This document shows, one piece after another, positions 1 to 7,110 of a DNA stretch of 24,516 nucleotides. The stretch comes from Opacimonas sp964559075 (GTDB taxonomy: Bacteria > Pseudomonadota > Gammaproteobacteria > Enterobacterales > Alteromonadaceae). A program made the translations under genes and the position numbers. Each line of letters opens with the position of its first letter. Position 1 is the stretch's first letter. The notes beneath the pieces were generated by a model. It saw nothing but the letters and a program-made list of their open reading frames with translations, was not told where the DNA came from and did not search any database. The DNA is taken from positions 1-24,516 of the forward strand of contig CAZLGJ010000032.1 in NCBI GenBank assembly GCA_964559075.1, in the 5' to 3' direction.

Positions 1-65
1 TTTTTTGATTTTTTATGAAGTATGTACAGCATCATTTAGCTGTTTTGCTCGTAAAGACAATGACA

Positions 66-71
66 TATAAT
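66..71 (+). promoter_or_regulatory. -10 box of a likely promoter for the alkaline phosphatase gene
   Basis: A perfect TATAAT sits 39 bases before the chosen ATG. A poor -35 candidate (TTTTGC at 43-48) is 17 bases upstream. Transcription would start near 78, giving a short leader that fits the start at 111. Confidence 0.4.
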
Positions 72-110
72 CGTAATTTATGTGTTTTTGTCATCTACCA
101 CGAGTTATTT

Positions 111-1463
111 ATGTATTCACGATCATTTTTTGCTGCTGCGTTATCTTTGGTTGCGCTACTTGCTTGTTCATCGACAGACTCAACGCGGAGTAAGCTAGCG
201 CCCGTCACCGAGTTGCAGGAGCCATTAAATGTGATCATGGTGGTCGCCGACGGTATGGGACCAGCATTCACCAGTGCTTATAAATATTATCAGGATGACG
301 CGAATACCCCGCGATTAGATCCCACCTGGTTTGACCGCTATCACGTGGGGATGTCTAGCACATTTCCCGCACCAGTCTCAGGCTTAGTCACTGATAGTGC
401 AGCTAGCGCTACTGCGTTAGCGGCAGGTGTTAAGAGCTATAATGGCGCGATTGGCGTAGATACCGCAAAACAGCCCTTGCGCACAGTCCTACACGCAGCA
501 AAATCGCGGGGGATGAAAACTGGTATTGCAGTTACCTCTCAGATTGTGCACGCTACGCCGGCTGCATATATCGCACATAACGAATCCCGCCGTAACTATA
601 ATGCCATTGCCGATCAGTACTTTGACCTGCGTTACCAAGATGATTTTTGGGTCGATGTGATGCTCGGTGGTGGCACCGATTATTTTATTCGAGAGGATCG
701 CAATCTTGCCCGTGAATTTGCGCAATCAGGTTTTGTGTATGTCGATAATTATGTTGCGTTGGAAGCTGTCTCTGCCGGTGAGCGGGTGTTGGGGTTATTT
801 GCACCCAAAGGCTTGCCTTGGGCGATAGACGATCCGCAACCTCAGCGGCTAAAAACGCTGACAGCGCATGCGCTTAAGCACCTGCAAAATGATGAGGGGT
901 TCTTTTTGTTAGTCGAAGCGAGTCAGGTTGACTGGGCCGGGCATGCCAACGATGTCCACGGTGCAATGGCTGAGATGCAGGACTTGCACGACGCCTTGCT
1001 GGTTTTAGAAGCGTTCCAACAGTCACACCCCAATACATTGGTGATCCTCACCGCTGATCATTCAACTGGTGGGCTTACGCTCGCCAAAGATGGTGAGTAT
1101 CGCTGGTCGCCGGAATACTTGCACAACATACCAGCTTCAGTGGAGTCCATGGTGTTAACGATGCAAGAGAAAGACATGAACGGTACTGAGCGAGTGCAGT
1201 ATCTCGAGCATGTGTTGGCTTTTGATTTGACTACCGCACAAGAAGAAGTCGTGGTGATGATGGATTTATCCCAAGGTTTGCGCGCGTTGACTGCACAAAT
1301 TAAACCTTTTATTGATGCCAAAACGAATACCGGCTGGACTACCTCGGGGCATACCGCCATTGATGTGCAGGTGTATGCAGCCGGCCCGCATGCCGACAAG
1401 TTTGCCGGTCAGCAGGACAATACGGACATCGCGAAGGCGATTTTTGCCATCTTAGCGCAATAA
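111..1463 (+). CDS. Alkaline phosphatase, lipoprotein type
   Basis: This 450-residue protein belongs to the alkaline phosphatase superfamily (PhoA type), which hydrolyses phosphomonoesters in the periplasm. The N-terminus is a lipoprotein signal with lipobox LLAC and C19, so it is probably membrane-anchored. A metal-binding ADGMG lies at 46-50 (D47) and the catalytic serine is S96 in TDSAAS. A VDWAGHAND metal motif follows, then TADHSTGG with D316/H317, and TSGH with H414. All expected metal ligands seem present. The reading frame is open back to an ATG at base 15, but I chose base 111 because the lipoprotein signal starts there and a TATAAT box at 66-71 would leave the earlier ATG outside the transcript. 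The Shine-Dalgarno is weak. The convergent neighbour's stop codon is one base away. No clear Pho box was found, so phosphate control is not supported. The exact subfamily is uncertain. Confidence 0.88.
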   Translation: MYSRSFFAAALSLVALLACSSTDSTRSKLAPVTELQEPLNVIMVVADGMGPAFTSAYKYYQDDANTPRLDPTWFDRYHVGMSSTFPAPVSGLVTDSAASATALAAGVKSYNGAIGVDTAKQPLRTVLHAAKSRGMKTGIAVTSQIVHATPAAYIAHNESRRNYNAIADQYFDLRYQDDFWVDVMLGGGTDYFIREDRNLAREFAQSGFVYVDNYVALEAVSAGERVLGLFAPKGLPWAIDDPQPQRLKTLTAHALKHLQNDEGFFLLVEASQVDWAGHANDVHGAMAEMQDLHDALLVLEAFQQSHPNTLVILTADHSTGGLTLAKDGEYRWSPEYLHNIPASVESMVLTMQEKDMNGTERVQYLEHVLAFDLTTAQEEVVVMMDLSQGLRALTAQIKPFIDAKTNTGWTTSGHTAIDVQVYAAGPHADKFAGQQDNTDIAKAIFAILAQ

Positions 1464-1464
1464 T

Positions 1465-2184
1465 TTATTGATTTAAAAACGTCTCAACGGGCTCGCCGGT
1501 GAGGCGTTTCATTTGCCCAAAGATATACCAAATTGCGCCAAACAACATCAGCATGCTGGGGATCACGATAACGGGATAGCTCAGCGCCGTCATCCGCCCG
1601 AGTTCCTCGGTGTATGCTGTTGTACCCGGCTCTGAGACCAAAATCCACTTGGCCAAGCCATAATTGAGCGCAGAAGATAAGAAAAAAGACCCCGCCACAA
1701 TATAATTTGAGATATCAATGCGCTTTTCAAAAATAGCCGCGTTGCCAGTAGTCGACAATGCGCCGTCGAGTTTAGCCCAATTGACGAGGGTGTCATTGAG
1801 CACTAACACTTTGATCAAAGGCTTTTTCATATAACGCGTGACAAGCACCGCAATGCCTATCAAGCCGGGGATGGCCGCCTCTTTGATGGCGATGTACTCA
1901 GCTGGGAGTTTGAGCAGGCTGATGCCTCCGGTAAGTAAGACGCTGATGATCCCCAGTACTGAGAAAAAATTGACCTTCTTTTCTTTCGCCAGTTCAAACA
2001 AGCCATACCCGACAGGAAAGGCTAAAGCAACGGCAATACTCCACAGTGGCCCCAAATATTCTTCTTTACTCGCATAGCTCATGATCACAACTGGGATGAT
2101 GATATTAAAGGCTAAGTTGCCAAAAAAGTTTTGGTTTTGCTGGGGGGCGGCTGTCGATTTAGGGGTTTCTGGGGTTGCGCTCAC
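1465..2184 (-). CDS. VC0807-like integral membrane protein, function unknown
   Basis: This 239-residue hydrophobic protein resembles the uncharacterised VC0807 family, which is sometimes labelled MFS transporter without experimental support. A short polar N-terminus rich in P, T and Q is followed by about six membrane segments (near 21-36, 46-64, 73-91, 101-116, 159-181, 201-223). Recognisable family stretches are FNIIIPVVIM, ALAFPVGYGL and the central LLTGGISLLKL..IAIKEAAIPGLIG. I chose the GTG at 2184-2182 because GAGG sits 5 bases upstream of it. The longest frame would begin at a TTG at 2232 that has no ribosome site. It is convergent with the alkaline phosphatase gene and lies downstream of the ATP-grasp gene on the same strand. 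A short gap of 73 bases allows co-transcription with that cluster. Family assignment is from remembered sequence pattern; no function is claimed. Confidence 0.72.
   Translation of the reverse strand: MSATPETPKSTAAPQQNQNFFGNLAFNIIIPVVIMSYASKEEYLGPLWSIAVALAFPVGYGLFELAKEKKVNFFSVLGIISVLLTGGISLLKLPAEYIAIKEAAIPGLIGIAVLVTRYMKKPLIKVLVLNDTLVNWAKLDGALSTTGNAAIFEKRIDISNYIVAGSFFLSSALNYGLAKWILVSEPGTTAYTEELGRMTALSYPVIVIPSMLMLFGAIWYIFGQMKRLTGEPVETFLNQ
1478..1508 (-). terminator. Hairpin in the shared 3' end of two convergent genes
   Basis: AACGTCTCA (1478-1486) pairs with TGAGGCGTT (1500-1508) with one mismatch, and three further inner pairs can form. On the minus strand the hairpin is followed by five T residues (1479-1475). 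It lies inside the last codons of the VC0807-like gene, 8 bases before its stop codon. It may act on both strands, but on the plus strand the T-run is poor (TTTCATTT). Confidence 0.35.
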
Positions 2185-2257
2185 TACGTCCTCGCAGGTT
2201 AGGTTAATTTCCTTTTGGTTAGTGTGGCGCAAAACGGTGGTTGGTTCAATAGCCTTG

Positions 2258-3421
2258 TCACAAAATCACGTGTGGAATAAATCGCGACATATCCTGCGTG
2301 ATCTGCTGGGTGTCCTCGCGCACCGATATACCAGCGGGCAAATCATCCACTAGCCATGAGCCAATCAGAGTATAGTTATCTGCAAAGCGTGGCAAAGGCA
2401 CATACTCTTGATAAATAAATCCCTCAGCGCCATAAGGACCATCTGAGGTGACTGTGGCTTTGCCTTTTTCAATAATGCTGATATTGGCACCCTCACGAGA
2501 AAAAATCGGTTTTTTAACCCATTTGCCCTTATCAAACTGCGGCATGTCTTGGGCAAAATGCGCCGGCAGCAGGTTTGGATGGTTTGGGAAGAGTTTCCAT
2601 AACATCGGCAGCAGGGCTTTATTGGATAAAATCGCTTTAAACGGGGGTTCTAACCAGTGTACTTGTGCGCTGGCAAGCTGCTCGCCGAAAGGATCGGCAA
2701 AGATATGCTCCCACGGATAGAGCTTAAAGCATTGGTGGATCACCCGGTCGAGTTTGTCGGTAAAATACCCTTCAGGCGAGACACCGATGTCTTCAATAAA
2801 CACAAACAAGTCGCGCAAGCCAGCCTCAGCGGCGCAGTCTTGAAGATACTGCACGGTCCCCCGATCTTCCACAGTATCTTTGCAGCAGGCAAAATGCAGA
2901 TGGTCAATGGCGTGTTTGTCGCGCAAATTAGCAAAGCGGTGCACGAGTTTTTCTTGCAGCGAGTTAAACTGATCGCTATGTGCCGGCAGGACACCAGCTT
3001 TGACCTGATCTTCCAACCACAGCCACTGCCAGAAACCGGTTTCATAGAGGCTGGTGGGCGTATCAGCGTTGTTTTCTAACAGTTTGGCAGGGTGTTTGCC
3101 GTCATAAGCCAGATCCAGGCGACTGTACAAACTCGGCGCATGATTATCCCAACTGTGCTGTACCATGTCCCACATGGACTCAGGGATACAAAACAACCGC
3201 AAGTATTCCTCATCATGCACCACGGCGTCGACGACTGCTAGGCACATTTGATGCAGTTCGGCTGTCGGGTCTTCTAGATCCTGTTCAATTTGTTGTAGCG
3301 AAAACTGATAGTAAGCCGATTCTTGCCAGTACGGCTCGCCATACATGGTATGAAAATGAAAGCCGTACTCGACGGCTCGCGCTTGCCAATCGGGGCGCTC
3401 TGGGCACGCTATTCTTAGCAT
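2258..3421 (-). CDS. yjfC: ATP-grasp glutathionylspermidine synthase-like enzyme (YjfC/YgiC type)
   Basis: At 387 residues, this matches the size of E. coli YjfC/YgiC, which share the C-terminal synthetase fold of glutathionylspermidine synthase but lack its amidase half. Visible family motifs are LLENNADTPTSL (114-125), IEDIGVSPEG (209-218), the ATP-grasp lysine and glycine-rich stretch KPIFSREGANI (304-314), IYQEYVPLP (336-344) and GISVRED with the conserved SRFIPH end (364-384). By family, it is a cytoplasmic ATP-dependent C-N ligase; the real substrate of this group is not established. It is the last of three genes in the yjfL-yjfM-yjfC order, 48 bases after the DUF1190 gene. The ATG at 3421-3419 has no good Shine-Dalgarno, so it may depend on translation of the upstream gene. 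Confidence 0.85.
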   Translation of the reverse strand: MLRIACPERPDWQARAVEYGFHFHTMYGEPYWQESAYYQFSLQQIEQDLEDPTAELHQMCLAVVDAVVHDEEYLRLFCIPESMWDMVQHSWDNHAPSLYSRLDLAYDGKHPAKLLENNADTPTSLYETGFWQWLWLEDQVKAGVLPAHSDQFNSLQEKLVHRFANLRDKHAIDHLHFACCKDTVEDRGTVQYLQDCAAEAGLRDLFVFIEDIGVSPEGYFTDKLDRVIHQCFKLYPWEHIFADPFGEQLASAQVHWLEPPFKAILSNKALLPMLWKLFPNHPNLLPAHFAQDMPQFDKGKWVKKPIFSREGANISIIEKGKATVTSDGPYGAEGFIYQEYVPLPRFADNYTLIGSWLVDDLPAGISVREDTQQITQDMSRFIPHVIL

Positions 3422-3469
3422 GATGCAGCTGGACGTAGACTAGCTGTCAACAGGGATGTCGCCAACGCT

Positions 3470-4126
3470 TTACCCGCCAAAGCTACGCGAACTACTAGTG
3501 CGCGCCACCGATTTACCAAAGCCGCCACGTGATAAGGTCTTGCTGGCTTTAGGTTTTGCAGCAAAATCACTGCCGTAAACGCGAGCAGTGCGTTTGTGGG
3601 TGCCACCAAAGCTCTTGCCCGAGGCGTCAAACCATTGGTTGCGCAATGACGAGCGACGCGAATACGAGGTAAACAGCGGCTGAGAATAGTAGCGTTTTTT
3701 CTTCTTTTTCTTGAGATCAACATCCCAATCATTATCTTGAAATAGCATGCGGCTTAGCATAAAGCCAGCCATGAAAGGCATAAAAAACGAGCCATTTTCG
3801 TTACGCACATATTCGCAGCGGTTTTCGCCAAATTCATATTCGCAGTCGCGCTCATTACTAAAGCGCGGTGCAGTGCGGGTAGCTTCGTCTACGGCCGACT
3901 CGTAGGCGTACTGGCACTGGTCAAAAAAGCCCGGGTTAGCGTCACTGCACTCGCCTAGCGAGCGGTAAATATCGCCGATTTCAGGCTCTTCGCCACAGCC
4001 GCTTAACAGCACGGCGGCAACGCCAATAGCCAGTGGTTTGACCGCAAAGGCTTTGCGAAATCTCGACGATGTGCGCTGACTGCGTTTGGTGTTACTGCGT
4101 AAGGTTGTCTTTGTCACGTTTGACAT
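3470..4126 (-). CDS. yjfM: DUF1190 lipoprotein (YjfM/YgiB family)
   Basis: This 218-residue protein has a basic, Ser/Thr/Arg-rich N-terminal 30 residues, a hydrophobic stretch and a lipobox LSGC with C44. The mature start CGEEPEIGDIYRSLGEC, followed by a Cys-containing region (residues about 59-107) and a hydrophobic FFMPFMAGFMLSRML segment, is typical of DUF1190. The C-terminal third is rich in Ser, Arg, Lys and Gly (KKKKKKRYYS, then SRGGFGKSVARTSSS, ending FGG). The function of the family is unknown. The start is well supported by GGGAGG five to six bases before ATG, and this ribosome site overlaps the stop codon of the upstream DUF350 gene, so the two are probably translationally coupled. 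The unusually long N-terminus before the lipobox makes the export prediction less than certain. Confidence 0.83.
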   Translation of the reverse strand: MSNVTKTTLRSNTKRSQRTSSRFRKAFAVKPLAIGVAAVLLSGCGEEPEIGDIYRSLGECSDANPGFFDQCQYAYESAVDEATRTAPRFSNERDCEYEFGENRCEYVRNENGSFFMPFMAGFMLSRMLFQDNDWDVDLKKKKKKRYYSQPLFTSYSRRSSLRNQWFDASGKSFGGTHKRTARVYGSDFAAKPKASKTLSRGGFGKSVARTSSSRSFGG

Positions 4127-4136
4127 GTCAGCCTCC

Positions 4137-4544
4137 CTAGTAAGTCATGCAAGCAGCATTTAATACACCCACAGCAACGGATACTAAGCCGAGCATGATC
4201 CCAGCGGAAACCTCGCCGTTTTCAATACGCTCGGATATTTTGGGCATAAAAGTGAATTTGAGAAAGACAAACGCGAGTAGCTGAGCTATCAATGCAACAG
4301 CAGCCCAGACCACAAAATCGAGGTAGGCAACTGAGTTGCTAGCCGCGCCACCAACGGCGATGGCGAAGCCAAGTACTGCGCCACCAAAGGCAATCGCGGC
4401 AGCGGTATTTTGCGCATCTTTAATCAACGCCCATTCATCGTGAGGTGTGACGAGTGTATATACAAGTTTAAACACCAACATCAACACCAGTGCAGAGATA
4501 AAATAAAGTGCGAAATTGCCTAAGCTTGCGAATAGTTCAGCCAT
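4137..4544 (-). CDS. yjfL: DUF350 membrane protein (YjfL family)
   Basis: This is a small membrane protein of 135 residues, close to the 132 of E. coli YjfL. It has four predicted membrane segments (10-32, 48-67, 75-97, 113-132) arranged as two similar pairs, as in DUF350. The polar loop between the first two contains HDEWALIKDAQNTAAAIAFGG, a conserved family region. Its biochemical role is unknown. AAGGA six bases upstream of the ATG supports the start. It lies between the potassium channel gene (63 bases upstream on the same strand) and the DUF1190 gene (stop codon inside that gene's ribosome site), so it probably belongs to one leftward transcript with both. Confidence 0.83.
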   Translation of the reverse strand: MAELFASLGNFALYFISALVLMLVFKLVYTLVTPHDEWALIKDAQNTAAAIAFGGAVLGFAIAVGGAASNSVAYLDFVVWAAVALIAQLLAFVFLKFTFMPKISERIENGEVSAGIMLGLVSVAVGVLNAACMTY

Positions 4545-4607
4545 CTTGAATCCTTTTTGTGCTAAATTTTTTTTGTACTTAATTTAGATTACATCTATCG
4601 ATAAAAA

Positions 4608-5660
4608 TTATTGCGAAAACGCGTCCCACTGCATGTCGTTAATGCGCGTGTTGGCGATATAAAATACCCGGTCACCGGGACGGATTTGCTCGCCAAAGCT
4701 AGGGTTGACGATAATATCCCGTTTGTTATCTGCCTTAGCATAGCCTATAAATATCGCATCGTGGAACTGTTTGATCTGTATAAAAATATCCGCCACTGAG
4801 ATCTGTTCAACCGATGTGGGCACTATCACAGAGTATTGCTCTTGCCCAGCCTCTACACTCAGAAGGTCATGATGCAGCAGTGATGAGCCGGGATCAAAGA
4901 CCGACTTTGCCAGCATTTCGACGGCTACTGAAGGCGTACACTCGACGTTAGGGCAGTGTTGTTGCAGTAAGCCAACGAGACTTTCGTCCTCAAAATACGC
5001 CACGATGTGCGCGTTAGGGTTGTGTTTGGAGCAAAACAGTGCCGTGGTCATGGTAACATCGTCATGCGGATTGTCGATTAAGATTGTCCTAGCTTCGGTA
5101 ACATTGGCCCTATTCATATCGCATTCGCGATTGAAGGAGCTAACTTTGACGAATTCAATCTCGTCAGGCATAGGATTTTCGATGTCGACACGCACACACA
5201 GTACTATAGGTCGTTTGGTGGCGCTTTGTTCTCGCTCTTTTAGCAGCAGCTGCAGCAACTGCATAGTGCGATCATCATTCCACCCCAAAATCAAAATATG
5301 ATCTTTATTCATAATATCTTTCAGTCCTCTCAAGTCGCGCTGCCACTGCAACGTCATCCAGCCTGCAACGCGGCCAATCACTAATGCAAACAGCGATAGG
5401 CCAACGGGGATCACAAACAAACTGACGACCCACTTACCGCCCGCGGTGGTCGGCGAGAAATCTCCGTAACCCACCGTCGATGTCGTTACAATGATGTAAT
5501 AGACAAAATCCGTCGGCGAAGTAACGCTGGTTTCTCCCACCAAGAACAGCAGCAGCCAGGTTGTGAGCACATAACCAAGCGTGACTAGTGCGATGTTGAC
5601 ACCGCTCACGTGGGTAAAATAACGCAATACGCTGCGTTTGACTTTTTGCCAAAGGGTCAT
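4608..5660 (-). CDS. Two-TM potassium channel with RCK (TrkA-N) domain
   Basis: This 350-residue protein has a channel core and a cytoplasmic regulator. TM1 lies near 21-42, a pore helix leads into the selectivity filter STVGYGDFSP (61-70; TVGYGD at 62-67), and TM2 lies near 77-99. From about 119 an RCK/TrkA-N Rossmann domain begins with DHILILGWN, and a TrkA-C-like region follows (roughly 265-350, with IFIGYAKADN and GDRVFYIAN). The filter is canonical for K+ selectivity. The nucleotide loop is GWNDDR rather than GxGxxG, so the usual NAD site may be altered. AGG five to six bases before ATG supports the start. It heads the leftward channel-DUF350-DUF1190-ATP-grasp cluster. The known E. coli channel Kch differs by having six membrane segments. 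Confidence 0.9.
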   Translation of the reverse strand: MTLWQKVKRSVLRYFTHVSGVNIALVTLGYVLTTWLLLFLVGETSVTSPTDFVYYIIVTTSTVGYGDFSPTTAGGKWVVSLFVIPVGLSLFALVIGRVAGWMTLQWQRDLRGLKDIMNKDHILILGWNDDRTMQLLQLLLKEREQSATKRPIVLCVRVDIENPMPDEIEFVKVSSFNRECDMNRANVTEARTILIDNPHDDVTMTTALFCSKHNPNAHIVAYFEDESLVGLLQQHCPNVECTPSVAVEMLAKSVFDPGSSLLHHDLLSVEAGQEQYSVIVPTSVEQISVADIFIQIKQFHDAIFIGYAKADNKRDIIVNPSFGEQIRPGDRVFYIANTRINDMQWDAFSQ

Positions 5661-5775
5661 GGGTACCTAATAATTGTTGCTAAAGGCCGCAAATTTGTTG
5701 AATATTTTCAGTAGTCTAAGGGGTATAAGTGGAAAAATCTAGAGGCAAACGCCGGCATACAATGTAAGTTTTTGT

Positions 5776-5803
5776 AAAAAAAAGCCCATCACAAGGATGG
5801 GCT
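5776..5803 (-). terminator. Strong intrinsic terminator with no upstream gene (possible small RNA end)
   Basis: AGCCCATC (5783-5790) and GATGGGCT (5796-5803) form a perfect 8-bp stem with a 5-base loop. On the minus strand it is followed by a run of eight T residues (5783-5776). The nearest gene upstream on that strand (queA side) is transcribed the other way, so the terminated transcript must start in the intergenic region or be antisense. A TATAGT at minus-strand 5849-5844 could be its -10, but the -35 is poor. Confidence 0.75.
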
Positions 5804-5881
5804 GAATCGGCTTTTGGAGAACACACACTTCGTGTTGCTTAAACTATAGTAAGCGATGAAATGCCTGCGTATTGTCATTTA

Positions 5882-5906
5882 ATACCTAGGTATATGTTTT
5901 TATACC
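5882..5906. repeat. Overlapping palindromes, operator-like
   Basis: ATACCTAGGTAT (5882-5893) is a perfect 12-bp palindrome. Its right half, GGTATA (5889-5894), also pairs with TATACC (5901-5906) across six bases. The result is three TACC/GGTA half-sites in 25 bases. No regulator is recognised. Confidence 0.4.
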
Positions 5907-6007
5907 CTTAGTTTGAGTCGCGTGCTGGGATAGTGTCGCTAAAGAGGTTCAATAAGACTTTTTTAGTATGCAGATAATGAGTAAACTACACCTGCTTATA
6001 TAACGTC

Positions 6008-6027
6008 AAGTTCGTAAATACGAACTT
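6008..6027. promoter_or_regulatory. Perfect 9-bp inverted repeat before queA, operator-like
   Basis: AAGTTCGTAAATACGAACTT has nine-base arms separated by AA and ends 27 bases before the queA ATG. It could bind a dimeric repressor or form a hairpin in the queA leader. It does not match LexA, IscR or Fur consensus sites. Confidence 0.4.
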
Positions 6028-6054
6028 TAACTATACAGAATTGATTATAAGAAT

Positions 6055-7095
6055 ATGAAAACTGCTGATTTTGCCTTTGACCTTCCAGACCATTTAATCG
6101 CTAAATACCCCACTCAGGACCGAACGGCATCGAGATTGTTGCATCTTGATGGCAAAACCGGTCAAGTTGCGGATTATCAGTTTCCGCAAATGTTGGAACT
6201 AGTAGAAGCTGGGGATTTATTGATTTTTAACGATACGCGCGTGATCCCCGCGCGCTTACTTGGTCAAAAATCGACCGGCGGCAAAGTCGAGATCCTCGTT
6301 GAGCGCATGCTCGATGACCAGCGCGTATTGGCGCATGTTAAAGCCAGCAAGTCACCGAAACCCGGCACTATGCTGCGCATGGAAAATGCCTTGGACGTGG
6401 AGATGATAGGGCGTGATGGCGCGTTATTTGAGCTGCGCTTTCACGGTGAGTTGAGCGTTTTACAAGCACTAGAGCAGCACGGCCACATGCCGCTACCACC
6501 TTATATTGACCGTCCCGATGAAGACAGCGACAAAGAGCGGTATCAAACCGTGTACAACGATAAACCCGGCGCAGTAGCTGCGCCAACAGCCGGCCTGCAT
6601 TTTGACGATGCGCTCTTGGCCAAGCTCAAAGCGAAGGACGTGCAAATTGGATTTGTGACCCTGCACGTCGGCGCAGGCACTTTTCAACCGGTTAAAGTGG
6701 ACAATGTGGAAGAGCATACTATGCACGCTGAATACGCAGAGGTGTCCGAGCAGGTAGTGGAGCAGATCAAAGCCACCAAAGCCGCCGGTAAACGCGTGAT
6801 TGCGGTGGGCACGACGTCCATGCGCTCGGTCGAAACCGCCGCCAAGAAAGCCGATGCTAGCGGCGAGCTGATTGTGCCTTTTTACGACGATACCGAAATT
6901 TTTATTTATCCCGGGTTTGAATTTAAGATATTTGATGCGATGTTCACCAATTTTCACTTACCCGAATCGACCTTGATGATGCTCATTAGTGCCTTTGCTG
7001 GCAAAAGGCATGTGATGGAGGCTTATGCGCACGCTATTGAGCAAGAATACCGCTTTTTTAGCTATGGTGATTCAATGTTTATTGAGCGTGCCTAG
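6055..7095 (+). CDS. queA: S-adenosylmethionine:tRNA ribosyltransferase-isomerase (QueA)
   Basis: QueA transfers and rearranges the ribosyl part of S-adenosylmethionine onto preQ1-modified tRNA, forming epoxyqueuosine at wobble position 34. At 346 residues it is near the usual 350. Conserved stretches are the N-terminal FDLPDHLIAKYP, IFNDTRVIPARL, GKVEILVERML, PLPPYIDR..D..RYQTVY, GAVAAPTAGLHF (from 172), LHVGAGTFQPV, GTTSMRSVE and TNFHLPESTLMMLISAFAG near the C-terminus. The start is supported by the aligned MKTADFAFDLP beginning, although only a weak AAGA ribosome site precedes it. It is followed by tgt 68 bases downstream, the usual gammaproteobacterial order; the gene pair acts at two successive steps (Tgt first, QueA second). 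Confidence 0.97.
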   Translation: MKTADFAFDLPDHLIAKYPTQDRTASRLLHLDGKTGQVADYQFPQMLELVEAGDLLIFNDTRVIPARLLGQKSTGGKVEILVERMLDDQRVLAHVKASKSPKPGTMLRMENALDVEMIGRDGALFELRFHGELSVLQALEQHGHMPLPPYIDRPDEDSDKERYQTVYNDKPGAVAAPTAGLHFDDALLAKLKAKDVQIGFVTLHVGAGTFQPVKVDNVEEHTMHAEYAEVSEQVVEQIKATKAAGKRVIAVGTTSMRSVETAAKKADASGELIVPFYDDTEIFIYPGFEFKIFDAMFTNFHLPESTLMMLISAFAGKRHVMEAYAHAIEQEYRFFSYGDSMFIERA

Positions 7096-7110
7096 CTGAG
7101 GTAATTACGC

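Larger units (their letters stand above)
5661..6054. other. Intergenic region between divergent K+ channel gene and queA
   Basis: No supportable protein gene is present in these 394 bases. They contain an intrinsic terminator on the minus strand (5776-5803), a palindrome cluster (5882-5906) and a perfect 9-bp inverted repeat (6008-6027). I could not assign a convincing promoter for either flanking gene: GATAAT at 5973-5978 and TATA-rich stretches near 5997-6003 are candidates only. Confidence 0.6.

Noticed and set aside
41..75. Pho box upstream of the alkaline phosphatase
   Set aside because: Only one partial TGTCAT-like half-site is seen, not the required direct repeat.
15..110. Possible 32-residue N-terminal extension of the alkaline phosphatase from an ATG at base 15
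   Set aside because: It would put a non-signal stretch ahead of a clear lipoprotein signal, and a TATAAT box at 66-71 lies downstream of that ATG.
2182..2232. TTG start at 2232 for the VC0807-like protein
   Set aside because: No ribosome site precedes it, while GAGG lies five bases before an in-frame GTG at 2184.
2657..3079. 140-codon plus-strand open frame opposite the ATP-grasp gene
   Set aside because: It lies wholly inside a well-supported gene on the other strand and shows no family motifs.
4562..4587. CTAAATT/AATTTAG inverted repeat between the channel and DUF350 genes
   Set aside because: Seven A/T-rich pairs in A/T-rich DNA are weak, with no T-run in a terminating position.
5968..5990. 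Fur-box-like GATAATGA upstream of queA
   Set aside because: Only about nine of fourteen core positions match and the second arm is poor.
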